23,573 nucleotides of DNA from Paludibacteraceae bacterium (GTDB lineage Bacteria; Bacteroidota; Bacteroidia; Bacteroidales; Paludibacteraceae). The stretch covers positions 1 to 23,573 of the forward strand of contig JAGCZK010000086.1 of the NCBI GenBank assembly GCA_017960065.1, given 5' to 3'. The notes beneath the pieces are model-generated. The model had not been told where the DNA came from, made no database searches, and saw only the letters and a list, made by a program, of their open reading frames with translations. How positions within the stretch are numbered: position 1 is the first letter of the stretch; each line of letters begins with the position of its first letter. Shown here piece by piece: positions 1-7,492 of this stretch. A program made the translations under genes and the position numbers.

Positions 1-691
1 ATTTGATGCCATGCACGTTGGCATAGAAATCGGATCCGACAAACAGCATCCGCAAACCATCAGGGGACTCGGAGGGCGCTACCGTCCGTTGCGGCCGGTG
101 CATAAAAACGGGCAGGTGACAATCCATCTTGCGGCCGTAGAGCTGCTGCAGACGCGCCTCCTCCTCGTCGTTCACCAACACGGTATAATCCACATACCGC
201 GAGCAAAGGGCTTCGTTGCGGGCCACACACCAGTGCAAAAAGTGGTATTTGAGCCCACCGACACGGGCCTGGTCGCGGCTAAAGTCGTACTCGACATTCT
301 GGTAATAGGCCATCGTAGGGGCCAGCCGGTGTTTCTTGACGTAACGGATCAGACGGCCGAACAGCGAAATGTCGGCCACCACCAAATCGTACTGCCCGTT
401 GCGGATTTGCGCCTTGAGGCGGCGATACATCCTGCCGCTCACAAACGCCGGTTGCACTTGCAGGCTGCGCCAAAGGGTGCGCCACCGATGGCAGGGACAG
501 CGAAAATCGAGCACCGTGGCCGAATCCATCTGGGGCAGCAGCATCTGCTCGGGTCCGAAAACCGCAATGTCGAGTGCGACGGACGGCATTTGGGCCAGCA
601 TTTGGGCAAAATTGGCCGACTGGTTGCCTCCGCCGGTAGCGCCATACGAAAGCGACTGCGTCACTAACAACACCTTCTTTTTACTCTTCAT
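1..691 (-). CDS. Glycosyltransferase, GT4/GT-B type, N-terminal part (3' end outside window)
   Basis: The frame is open from an ATG at 691 down to the window edge, giving 230 residues without a stop. It begins MKSKKKVLLVTQSLSYGATG, then a glycine-rich GGGNQSA stretch, as at the start of GT-B fold glycosyltransferases where the first beta strand meets the nucleotide-sugar loop. Further on AYYQNVEYDF and the late strand GLRMLFVGSDF, near the start of a second Rossmann domain, fit a GT4-like enzyme. The donor-binding C-terminal domain is not in the window. The start overlaps the stop of the upstream EpsG-like gene by 11 bases, so the two are probably translationally coupled. It presumably adds a sugar to a cell-surface polysaccharide repeat unit on the cytoplasmic side. 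Neither sugar nor acceptor can be told. Family call is fairly sure, exact activity unknown. Confidence 0.8.
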   Translation of the reverse strand, partial: MKSKKKVLLVTQSLSYGATGGGNQSANFAQMLAQMPSVALDIAVFGPEQMLLPQMDSATVLDFRCPCHRWRTLWRSLQVQPAFVSGRMYRRLKAQIRNGQYDLVVADISLFGRLIRYVKKHRLAPTMAYYQNVEYDFSRDQARVGGLKYHFLHWCVARNEALCSRYVDYTVLVNDEEEARLQQLYGRKMDCHLPVFMHRPQRTVAPSESPDGLRMLFVGSDFYANVHGIK

Positions 692-1898
692 CTTTTTCGG
701 CCTCCTTTCGTTTTTCTTCATTCTCCTCGCGGATACGGGCGTCACTTTCCTCGTAAATCTCCACACGCTCGTCGAACGACATGTACTTATCGGTCAACAG
801 CCAGGAATCGTAATACGAGCAAGGCTCGTTGTTGGTCATGATATGGATACGGCCGAGGCCCGATGCCGAAAACAGCAGAAAATAGAACAGGGCCACCAGC
901 TGTTTGGAAGCGGTGAGCAGGAGGGGGTACAAAATCCAGCACGACAGGATGAAGAGCGGACAAATCCGGTCGTAAAGCACCAACATGCCGTGCGAAGCCA
1001 TCGCCACAAAGAAGTAGCAGGCATACATGTTGAACAGCAACTGATAGTGCGGTGTATGCTCGCGGAGGCGGTTAAACGAAAGCCCCAGCAAAAAGGCGAA
1101 CACCACCCGCTCGACATCGCCCACGCTCAGGCTCTTGGTCTGGACGTAAGTATATTCCTTCAGGTAAGCAGTGGCTCTTTCGCCCAGGATACCGCCGGTC
1201 TGACTGACCAGCCAGACCACGTTGTTGACCACCAGCGGCGCAACAAAATAAAAGACGACCGACGAGGCGAAAATGATCCAATACTTTTTGGAGCCGATCG
1301 GCTGGTTGAGAATCCAGTAGAAGGGCAGGAAAAAGAGCGACGACCAGTGGAACGATATCCCCAGCAGCAGGTAAAGCGCAAAGTGCTTGAAGTCGCGCCG
1401 CTCGATGTAAGGCACCGACAAGAAGAAAATCAGGATGCTTTTGGCGTTGCGCAGGATGTTGATTTCCATATTCATTCCGGCATAGACCACAAAGGTCAGC
1501 AGGAAGAAGGCGTACAGCTTGCGGGGCAGGTAGCGCCGGAAGATGCAGTTGAGCAGGAGCAAATCGACCAGCGTGTTGCAAAACGAAAAGAAGAAATAGT
1601 TGGTGCTCAACTGCTTAAACAACGACATGTAAAAGACAAAGCCGGGTTCGTACGAGCGTTCGGTGAAAAAGAATTTCAAGAAACCGTCGCCAAAGCGCGG
1701 GATGTCTTCGAACAGGGGCAGGTAAATCGTCACATCCGTCTGGACGTAGGCCCGGGTGCCGTAAAACAGCAGGAACACGGCCATGGCCAAGAGCTGGAAG
1801 AACTTCTGCACCCGATCGGACCAACGCAGCGACAACTGCATCACCGACAGGCCGATGAGCAGCAGAATCATGGTTATGTAGGGGCCGCTATATCCCAT
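681..1898 (-). CDS. EpsG-like polysaccharide polymerase, integral membrane
   Basis: 405 residues, mostly alternating hydrophobic membrane segments with short loops. An early GTRAYVQTDVTIYLPLFED loop matches the arginine/aspartate/tyrosine pattern of EpsG-family proteins. NILRNAKSILIFFLS and GISFHWSSLFFLPFYW resemble the conserved middle part of that family. EpsG/Wzy-like proteins join lipid-linked repeat units into a chain at the outer face of the inner membrane. The C-terminus (from about residue 355) is a soluble tail, strongly charged and rich in Glu/Lys/Arg at its end, probably cytoplasmic. The ATG at 1898 lies directly before the stop of the upstream GT2 gene (1899-1901), and the 3' end overlaps the next glycosyltransferase by 11 bases. 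With a flippase two genes upstream this is a Wzx/Wzy-like set. Polymerase is inferred from topology and context. Confidence 0.75.
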   Translation of the reverse strand: MGYSGPYITMILLLIGLSVMQLSLRWSDRVQKFFQLLAMAVFLLFYGTRAYVQTDVTIYLPLFEDIPRFGDGFLKFFFTERSYEPGFVFYMSLFKQLSTNYFFFSFCNTLVDLLLLNCIFRRYLPRKLYAFFLLTFVVYAGMNMEINILRNAKSILIFFLSVPYIERRDFKHFALYLLLGISFHWSSLFFLPFYWILNQPIGSKKYWIIFASSVVFYFVAPLVVNNVVWLVSQTGGILGERATAYLKEYTYVQTKSLSVGDVERVVFAFLLGLSFNRLREHTPHYQLLFNMYACYFFVAMASHGMLVLYDRICPLFILSCWILYPLLLTASKQLVALFYFLLFSASGLGRIHIMTNNEPCSYYDSWLLTDKYMSFDERVEIYEESDARIREENEEKRKEAEKDEE

Positions 1899-2798
1899 TT
1901 ACATCTCCCTTAAAACGGTTTCCCAATACGCGCGCTGCAGGCGGTGCCCCGAAAGCAGATGCCAGCACCAGTGCAGGCAGGCGCTCAGCGTCAGCACCGC
2001 ATAGCAGGCCAAGGCCTCGCAACGCGACAAGTGTTTGCGGTAATACAGGCGGCGCGACTGCGCCTTCAGGTGTTCGCGGCGGGCCTGCTGGCTAAAGCTG
2101 GCCCCCTCGAGGTGCACGATTTCGGATTGGGGCACATTCATCACCCGGTAACCGGCGTCGTGGATGCGTTTGCACAAATCGGTCTCTTCGTAATACATGA
2201 AGAAGGCGGGGTCGAACAACCCGACCTGCTCCAAAACCGAACGCCGGACGAGCAAATCGGCCCCGGTAATGTAGGCCACCTCGAGCGGTTGGCCGGTATA
2301 GTTGTGCGAAAACGAGCGGCCGCACCACCACTCCACCCAACGGTCGCCAAACAGAATGCTCCACTCCAGTTTCAGCGAAGGCGGCAGCAGCATGTGCGAA
2401 TGGGCGGGCAAGCCCTGGGCGTCGAACAGGTTGCCGCCGCAGGCCCCCACTTCGGGATGCTGCCCGAGGTACGAACACAAAATGCCGACGGCATCGTTTC
2501 TGAGCAGGGTGTCGGGGTTCAGGAAGAAGATGTACGCCCCGTGGCACAAGGCATAACCGGCATTGTTGGCACCGCCAAACCCGACGTTTTGGTCGAGGCA
2601 CAAAACCTGAATTTGCTGACCGGGAAACTGCGCGGGAATCTGCCGCACCTCATCGGGCTGCGAAGCGTTATCGACCAGCACAAACTCGTAGCCGACCTGC
2701 TGAGGCACCTGACGGACAACCGAGTCCACCGCCGCCTGCATCAAGGCGGCCGTGCCATAATTGACCATCAATATGCTTACCTGAATCTGCGAATCCAT
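1899..2798 (-). CDS. GT2 family glycosyltransferase (rhamnosyltransferase-like)
   Basis: 299 residues from the ATG at 2798. A longer frame from 2828 exists but would run into the upstream flippase gene, and the strand QIQVSILMVNYG directly after MDS is the normal GT2 beginning. GT-A motifs are clear: VDNAS at 42-46, DQNVGFGGANNAG at 69-81, the metal-binding region FFLNPDT ending at 97, a TGADLLVRRSV acceptor-side segment, and YYEETDLCKRI as the catalytic ED-like motif. These are typical of WbbL/RfbF-like rhamnosyltransferases, though the sugar cannot be proven. A short hydrophobic helix lies near the C-terminus (about 262-280), suggesting peripheral membrane attachment. The start is one base after the flippase stop and the stop abuts the EpsG start, so the genes form one transcript. 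Confidence 0.85.
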   Translation of the reverse strand: MDSQIQVSILMVNYGTAALMQAAVDSVVRQVPQQVGYEFVLVDNASQPDEVRQIPAQFPGQQIQVLCLDQNVGFGGANNAGYALCHGAYIFFLNPDTLLRNDAVGILCSYLGQHPEVGACGGNLFDAQGLPAHSHMLLPPSLKLEWSILFGDRWVEWWCGRSFSHNYTGQPLEVAYITGADLLVRRSVLEQVGLFDPAFFMYYEETDLCKRIHDAGYRVMNVPQSEIVHLEGASFSQQARREHLKAQSRRLYYRKHLSRCEALACYAVLTLSACLHWCWHLLSGHRLQRAYWETVLREM

Positions 2799-2799
2799 T

Positions 2800-4065
2800 T
2801 TATTTGAAATTTGCCCCTTTGCGTACAAAGATAAAAAACATTAGGCAGACCGACAACTCGGTCAGCAACAAGGACGCCGCCGTCCCCATCATGCCGAAAG
2901 CCGGCGTGAGGACCAGCACCGAGCCCAAGGCGATGCACGAGGCCGCCAGGTACGTGTTTTGGAAGCGACGTTTGTCGGCTTCGCCGCCGAGGGCCAGCAG
3001 AAAGAGCTGCCCGAACACTCCGCCAAGGCCCACAAACAGGGGCACAAAGGCGTCGATACGAAACAGTTGCCCGGTTCCGACATAGTTTTTGCCCAGCCAG
3101 TACTCGACCCAAGGCCCTCCGAAGAAGAGCGCGGCGCCCACCAGCAGCATGCCCGAGAGCACCACCCATATCAGTTGCCGGCTCAAGCGGACCGCCTCGG
3201 CACGCGCCGTGGCCGCCAGACGGCTCACTTTGGGATAAAAAGCCTGCAACACCGGCACCAACACCGCATAGCAGAGGGCGCGCATCACCCGGTCAACGGC
3301 CGAATAACGGCCCACATCCTCGGGCAGGGCGTACCAGGCCAAAATCAAGGCAAAGCAGGCGGTATAGACATTGGTGGCGGCGGATGACAGGAAAATCGGC
3401 CAGCTTTCGCGCATTTCGGTCTTGACGGCCGCCCAACCGACCGGCACCAGGCGCGCCCAATGGTTGCGCCAGGTCAGCACCAGGGTAAACAGGGCGGCGC
3501 CGACCGACACCAAGGCCTGCAGGGCGGCGGCTATCAGCACGTCGTCGGGGCCTTTGACCAGCACGAAGGTCAGCGGAAGCAAGGCGAATTTGGAAATGGC
3601 GTTGCCCACCGACACCCACTTGATCTGTCCGATGCCCTGAAACAGGAACACGAACAGAAACGCATTGCCAATCACCGAGATGAACAACAGGTAGAGGGTT
3701 TGCCGATACACCTCGAAGCGGGGAATCAGCGAAATGAGGACAAGCAGTACGGCCGACAGGGCCAGCAGGCACATTTTGGCATAAAAGGTGGCCGAAAAAA
3801 TCCGGTTGACTTCGTCGGGACAGTCGCGAACCACGGCAATGCGCTTGGTGGCGCTGAGGTTGAATCCGAAATCGACCACCAACTGCAGGTACTGGCAGGC
3901 GGCCAGCGAAAAGCCGATGTAGCCGAAGCACTCGGCCCCGAGCACCTTCATCAGATAGGGCAAAACCAACAAGGGCGCCACAAAGTTGATGCCTTGCAAC
4001 GCCACCAGGTAAAAGACGTCTTTTACCTCTGCCTTGTTATCCGACCACAGACTCTTAAGACCCAA
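2800..4065 (-). CDS. Wzx-type oligosaccharide flippase (MOP superfamily)
   Basis: 421 residues with roughly 12 hydrophobic segments. The N-terminal segment with DVFYLVALQGINFVAPLLV, YLMKVLGAECFGYIGF and then DFGFNLSATKRIA is the classic start of O-antigen/exopolysaccharide flippases (RfbX/Wzx). These proteins move undecaprenyl-linked repeat units across the inner membrane. The ATG at 4065 gives a normal N-terminus with a short polar lead. The gene starts 35 bases after the proS stop and ends one base before the GT2 start. No separate promoter box is visible in the 35-base gap, so it is probably expressed from the proS promoter or from one inside proS. Base composition is GC-rich like its neighbours, unlike many AT-rich polysaccharide loci. 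Confidence 0.87.
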   Translation of the reverse strand: MGLKSLWSDNKAEVKDVFYLVALQGINFVAPLLVLPYLMKVLGAECFGYIGFSLAACQYLQLVVDFGFNLSATKRIAVVRDCPDEVNRIFSATFYAKMCLLALSAVLLVLISLIPRFEVYRQTLYLLFISVIGNAFLFVFLFQGIGQIKWVSVGNAISKFALLPLTFVLVKGPDDVLIAAALQALVSVGAALFTLVLTWRNHWARLVPVGWAAVKTEMRESWPIFLSSAATNVYTACFALILAWYALPEDVGRYSAVDRVMRALCYAVLVPVLQAFYPKVSRLAATARAEAVRLSRQLIWVVLSGMLLVGAALFFGGPWVEYWLGKNYVGTGQLFRIDAFVPLFVGLGGVFGQLFLLALGGEADKRRFQNTYLAASCIALGSVLVLTPAFGMMGTAASLLLTELSVCLMFFIFVRKGANFK

Positions 4066-4100
4066 TATGCCGTGATTTTATCGCGTACCCCGCCAGCGCA

Positions 4101-5573
4101 TCAATAGGCGCGGGCGAAGACCACACGTTGTTTCGAAGGCTTACCCGTCACCATGCACTTGCCCGGGGTCTTGTCGCCGTCGAACGGTATGCAGCGGATG
4201 GTCGCCTTGGTTTCTTCTTTGATTTTCTCTTCGGTTTCGGGGGTGCCGTCCCAGTGGCACAGCAGGAATCCGCCCTTTTCAATCTCCACTTTGAACTCTT
4301 CGTAGCTGTTCACTTCGCGGGTAACCGATTGGCGGTAGTCGAGGGCCTTTTGGAAGATATTCTTCTGGATGGTGTCCATCAAACCGGCCACATAGCCGAC
4401 CACACCGTCGAACGGCACGCTCTCTTTGGTCATCGTGTCGCGGCGGGCCACTTCGATGGTGCCTTTTTCGAGGTCCATGGCTCCCAACGCCAGGCGTACG
4501 GGAACGCCCTTCAGTTCGTATTCGGCAAATTTCCAACCCGGTTTCTTGGTGTCGTCGTTGTCGTATTTGACACGCAGCCCGGCTGCTTTGAGCTGGTCGA
4601 CCAACGGACGGATGCGGGCATCAACGGCCTGGAACTGTTCGTCGTTTTTGTAAATCGGAACGATAACCACCTGATACGGAGCCAGATTAGGCGGCAGCAC
4701 GAGGCCGTTGTCGTCGGAGTGCGACATGATGAGCGCGCCCATCAGACGGGTCGAAACGCCCCACGAGGTCGCCCATACGAGTTCCTGTTTGTTTTCTTTG
4801 TTGACGAAAGTCACGTCGAAGGCCTTGGCGAAGTTCTGGCCCAAAAAGTGCGAGGTACCGGCCTGCAGGGCCTTACCGTCCTGCATCAGGGCTTCGATAC
4901 AGAACGTTTCGACCGCACCGGCGAAACGCTCGTTGGCCGACTTGACGCCTTGAATGACCGGAATGCCCAGGAAGTTCTCGGCAAAATCGGCATAGACATG
5001 GAGCATCTTTTGGGCTTCGGCCATGGCCTCGGCCTCGGTGGCGTGCGCCGTATGGCCTTCCTGCCACAGGAATTCGGCCGTGCGCAGGAACAGACGGGTA
5101 CGCATTTCCCAACGCACCACATTGGCCCACTGGTTGCACAGAATCGGCAGGTCGCGGTACGAATGGATCCAGTTTTTATAGGTGCTCCAGATAATGGTTT
5201 CGGAGGTCGGGCGAACAATCAGCTCCTCTTCGAGCTTGGCGGCCGGATCGACCACCACGCCCGGTCCGTTGGGGTTTTGTTTCAGACGGTAGTGGGTCAC
5301 CACGGCGCATTCTTTGGCAAAGCCTTCGACGTGGTCGGCCTCTTTGCTCAAGAACGACTTGGGAATGAAGAGCGGGAAATAGGCGTTGACGTGACCGGTT
5401 TCCTTGAACATGCGGTCCAGTTCGTCGTGCATACGCTCCCAGATGGCGTAGCCGTAGGGCTTGATCACCATGCAGCCGCGAACCGCCGAACTCTCGGCCA
5501 AATCGGCTTTGATTACCAAATCATTGTACCATTGGGAATAATTTTCCGCTCTTGATGTAAGTTCTTTTGCCAT
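4101..5573 (-). CDS. proS: Prolyl-tRNA synthetase, short archaeal/eukaryotic-like type
   Basis: 490 residues from the ATG at 5573. An upstream in-frame start at 5678 is rejected because a promoter box lies between the two. The enzyme charges tRNA-Pro with proline in the cytosol. Class II signatures are seen: IVRPTSETI at 119-127, motif 2 with VVRWEMRTR around 152-160, FLWQEGHTAH at 168-177, and a motif 3-like GALIMSHSDDNGLVLPP region. There is no YbaK-like editing insertion, and the C-terminus is an extra small domain ending FARAY with cysteines at 439, 461 and 473. Together these mark the shorter ProRS type shared by archaea, eukaryotes and several bacterial phyla. The four-cysteine zinc site of some relatives is not complete, because only three of its cysteines are evident. 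It heads the polysaccharide run and is divergent from the divIC-like gene. Confidence 0.95.
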   Translation of the reverse strand: MAKELTSRAENYSQWYNDLVIKADLAESSAVRGCMVIKPYGYAIWERMHDELDRMFKETGHVNAYFPLFIPKSFLSKEADHVEGFAKECAVVTHYRLKQNPNGPGVVVDPAAKLEEELIVRPTSETIIWSTYKNWIHSYRDLPILCNQWANVVRWEMRTRLFLRTAEFLWQEGHTAHATEAEAMAEAQKMLHVYADFAENFLGIPVIQGVKSANERFAGAVETFCIEALMQDGKALQAGTSHFLGQNFAKAFDVTFVNKENKQELVWATSWGVSTRLMGALIMSHSDDNGLVLPPNLAPYQVVIVPIYKNDEQFQAVDARIRPLVDQLKAAGLRVKYDNDDTKKPGWKFAEYELKGVPVRLALGAMDLEKGTIEVARRDTMTKESVPFDGVVGYVAGLMDTIQKNIFQKALDYRQSVTREVNSYEEFKVEIEKGGFLLCHWDGTPETEEKIKEETKATIRCIPFDGDKTPGKCMVTGKPSKQRVVFARAY

Positions 5574-5603
5574 AGTGTTTTTCGAGATTTCATTTAACCA
5601 CCG

Positions 5604-5611
5604 CAAAGTTA
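5604..5611 (-). promoter_or_regulatory. Promoter -7 box for proS
   Basis: On the minus strand this reads TAACTTTG, a match to the Bacteroidota -7 element TAnnTTTG. It lies 30 bases upstream of the proS ATG. No good TTTG sits at the expected -33 distance, so only the -7 half is supported. Confidence 0.55.
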
Positions 5612-5631
5612 CAATAAATTTTCCAATTAGA

Positions 5632-5663
5632 ATTGCGATTTCTAATTTATTGCAGTATCTTTG
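5632..5663 (+). promoter_or_regulatory. Promoter for the divIC-like gene
   Basis: ATTG at 5632-5635, a 20-base spacer, then TATCTTTG at 5656-5663 match the Bacteroidota promoter pattern (TTTG, 19-21 bases, TAnnTTTG). The box ends only five bases before the ATG at 5669, so the transcript would have almost no leader. Confidence 0.6.
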
Positions 5664-5668
5664 CGAGG

Positions 5669-5968
5669 ATGAAACCATTCCTGCAATTTATACGCAAAAA
5701 CTTGAAATATGCGGTCGTTCTGGCCGCCTTCGCCCTGCTGATGATATTTGCCCGTCCCTACAACTACCGGGCCCGTTGGCAGTACGCACGCCAAATCCAG
5801 CAGCTGGAGAAGGAAATCCGCCAGTTCAAGCAAAAATCCAAGGAAAACAACGCCCGTAGGGAACAGTTGGGCAACAACCCCGAAGACCTGGAGCGTTTTG
5901 CCCGCGAACATTACCACATGAAGGCCGAAGACGAAGACCTGTATATCGTATATGAAGGGGATAAGTAA
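5669..5968 (+). CDS. DivIC/FtsB-like septum formation initiator
   Basis: 99 residues. A short basic N-terminus is followed by one membrane helix (about 14-28, YAVVLAAFALLMIFA). Then comes a predicted coiled coil (about 38-62, with LEKEIRQFKQKSKENNARRE) and the family signature NNPEDLERFAREHYHMKAEDEDLYIV at about 68-93, abbreviated here by its ends NNPEDLE and DEDLYIV. This is the layout of DivIC/FtsB bitopic proteins, which join FtsL and FtsQ/DivIB at the division site. The ATG at 5669 is preferred, because the upstream in-frame TTG at 5633 lies within the promoter. The last 17 bases overlap the next gene, implying co-translation. Length is usual for the family. Confidence 0.85.
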   Translation: MKPFLQFIRKNLKYAVVLAAFALLMIFARPYNYRARWQYARQIQQLEKEIRQFKQKSKENNARREQLGNNPEDLERFAREHYHMKAEDEDLYIVYEGDK

Positions 5969-6305
5969 ATACGACTGGGTCTTTGCCGTGAGCGCCCTGC
6001 TGATGCTCGGCGGTGCCGTGGGCTATATGTGGAACCACGAGGCAGGCGCCATCTGCTACACCGTCGGCCTCGTGCCGATGTGCTGGGCCCGGATCCAAAC
6101 CCGCTACACGGGCAACGACAGCCGCCAAAAGCACCTGACGCTTTTGCTCATGCTCGCCCTCGCCTGCTACATCGTCAGCGCCTGGCTGATGTACACCGGG
6201 CGCAACTGGTGGGTGCTGCTGTTGCTTTATGCGTCCGTCACCGAGCTGGTCATCGCCTGGCGCCGCCCCGCAGACCAAACCGGCGGCAAAAAAGCGGAAG
6301 AATAA
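5952..6305 (+). CDS. Small multi-pass membrane protein of unknown function
   Basis: 117 residues that I do not recognise as a named family. Four hydrophobic stretches are visible: about 8-25 (WVFAVSALLMLGGAVGYMW), 31-46, 60-80 (KHLTLLLMLALACYIVSAWL) and 84-102 (GRNWWVLLLLYASVTELVI). A polar loop with RIQTRYTGNDSRQ lies between the second and third, and a charged C-terminal tail follows. It starts inside the divIC-like gene (17-base overlap) and ends 65 bases before dnaX, so it is co-expressed with a division protein. GC-rich codon use matches its neighbours, which supports a real gene. No enzymatic motif is seen. A link to the envelope or division is only a guess from context. Confidence 0.7.
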   Translation: MKGISKYDWVFAVSALLMLGGAVGYMWNHEAGAICYTVGLVPMCWARIQTRYTGNDSRQKHLTLLLMLALACYIVSAWLMYTGRNWWVLLLLYASVTELVIAWRRPADQTGGKKAEE

Positions 6306-6341
6306 ATTCGCGCCGGCCTGCCTTGGTTCGATTTTTTTGAT

Positions 6342-6349
6342 TAACTTTG
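6342..6349 (+). promoter_or_regulatory. Promoter -7 box for dnaX
   Basis: TAACTTTG, a match to TAnnTTTG, 21 bases before the dnaX ATG at 6371. The nearest upstream TTGG (6323-6326) is only 15 bases away, so the -33 part is weak. Confidence 0.5.
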
Positions 6350-6370
6350 CAGAGCAATCAACGCAAAAAT

Positions 6371-7492
6371 ATGTCTGAATACCTCGTTTCTGCCCGGAAA
6401 TACCGCCCCGCCACCTTCGACACGGTGGTCGGCCAGCAAGCCTTGGTCAAAACCCTGAAGAACGCCATCAGCCAAAACCAGCTGGCGCACGCCTACCTGT
6501 TTTGCGGCACGCGCGGCGTAGGCAAGACCACCACGGCCCGTATTTTCGCCAAAACGATCAACTGCACCAACCGCACCCCCGACGGCGAAGCCTGCGGCGA
6601 ATGCGATTCGTGCAAAGCTTTTGCCGAAGGGCGCTCGATGAACATTCACGAACTCGACGCCGCCTCCAACAACAGCGTCGACGAAATCCGCTCGCTCATC
6701 GAACAGGTGCGCATTCCGCCCCAAACCGGCAAATACAGCGTCTATATCATCGACGAGGTGCACATGCTGACCACCTCGGCCTTCAACGCCTTTTTGAAGA
6801 CCCTGGAAGAGCCGCCCTCGTACGCCATCTTCATCCTGGCCACGACCGAAAAGCACAAGATTTTGAGCACCATCCTGTCGCGCTGCCAAGTGTATGACTT
6901 CAGCCGCATCACCATCCACGACACCGTGGCCCACCTCAAGCAAATCGCCGAAAAGGAAGGGGTCAAAGCCGATGCCGACGCACTCAGCGTCATCGCCGAA
7001 AAGTCCGACGGCGGCATGCGCGACGCTCTCTCGACCTTCGACCAGATTGTCAGCTTCTGCGGCAAGGAAATCAGCTACCAAAACGTCATCGACAGCTTGG
7101 GCGTGCTCGACTACGACTATTTCTTCCGGTTCACCGACCATTTTTTGAAAGGCGAGATCAAAGAGTCGCTGCTACTGCTCAACGACCTGCTGCTCAAAGG
7201 CTTCACCGCCGAGAATTTCATCCTTGGCCTGGCGGCGCATTTGCGCAACACGCTGGTCAGCAAAGACGAGGCCACGCTCAATTTGCTCGAGGTCGGCGAC
7301 AGCATCCGCGACCGCTACCGACAGCAGGCGGCCGGCTGCTCCAACGACTTTTTGTACGACGCCATGGACCTGGCCGTCCAGTGCGAGCAAGAGTACAAAC
7401 AAAGCAAAAACAAGCGCCTGCTGGTGGAACTGATGTTAATCCGAATGTGCCAACTTTCGGAGCAAAAAAAAAATCCGGAGACTCAACCGTAA
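6371..7492 (+). CDS. dnaX: DNA polymerase III subunit gamma (DnaX domains I-III, zero-frame product)
   Basis: 373 residues from the ATG at 6371. DnaX is the ATPase of the clamp loader, which places the sliding clamp on primed DNA. Seen in order: Walker A GTRGVGKTT at 46-54, zinc cysteines 65, 75, 78 and 81, Walker B VYIIDEVHML at 124-133, sensor 1 ILATTEKHK near 155-163, and the SRC motif with the trans-acting arginine 171. The helical domain III follows and ends at LIRMCQLSEQKK. Translation then passes a run of ten A and stops at TAA 7490-7492 after NPETQP. This is close to a gamma-length product with domains I-III intact. The tau-specific C-terminal part lies downstream in the +1 frame. The ATG at 6371 is preferred over one at 6347, because it follows the promoter at a normal distance and SEYLVSARKYRP is the usual family start. 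Confidence 0.93.
   Translation: MSEYLVSARKYRPATFDTVVGQQALVKTLKNAISQNQLAHAYLFCGTRGVGKTTTARIFAKTINCTNRTPDGEACGECDSCKAFAEGRSMNIHELDAASNNSVDEIRSLIEQVRIPPQTGKYSVYIIDEVHMLTTSAFNAFLKTLEEPPSYAIFILATTEKHKILSTILSRCQVYDFSRITIHDTVAHLKQIAEKEGVKADADALSVIAEKSDGGMRDALSTFDQIVSFCGKEISYQNVIDSLGVLDYDYFFRFTDHFLKGEIKESLLLLNDLLLKGFTAENFILGLAAHLRNTLVSKDEATLNLLEVGDSIRDRYRQQAAGCSNDFLYDAMDLAVQCEQEYKQSKNKRLLVELMLIRMCQLSEQKKNPETQP
7464..7473 (+). other. A10 homopolymer: possible slippage site in dnaX
   Basis: Ten consecutive A, read in the zero frame as CA AAA AAA AA with the next base T. Removing one A (or adding two) joins the zero frame to the open tau frame, giving a continuous protein of 579 residues. Adding one A leads instead to a stop at 7501-7503. 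Homologous dnaX genes elsewhere use A-rich slippage sites to make two products. A sequencing or assembly error in the homopolymer is the main alternative. Confidence 0.6.

Noticed and set aside
369..1913. Long plus-strand frame of 514 codons over the polysaccharide genes
   Set aside because: It lies opposite the EpsG-like and GT4 genes, has a His/Gln/Arg-rich sequence without recognisable domains, and is a by-product of GC-rich codon use.
4128..5555. Plus-strand frame of 475 codons opposite proS
   Set aside because: Antisense shadow of a fully convincing ProRS; no family features and no promoter.
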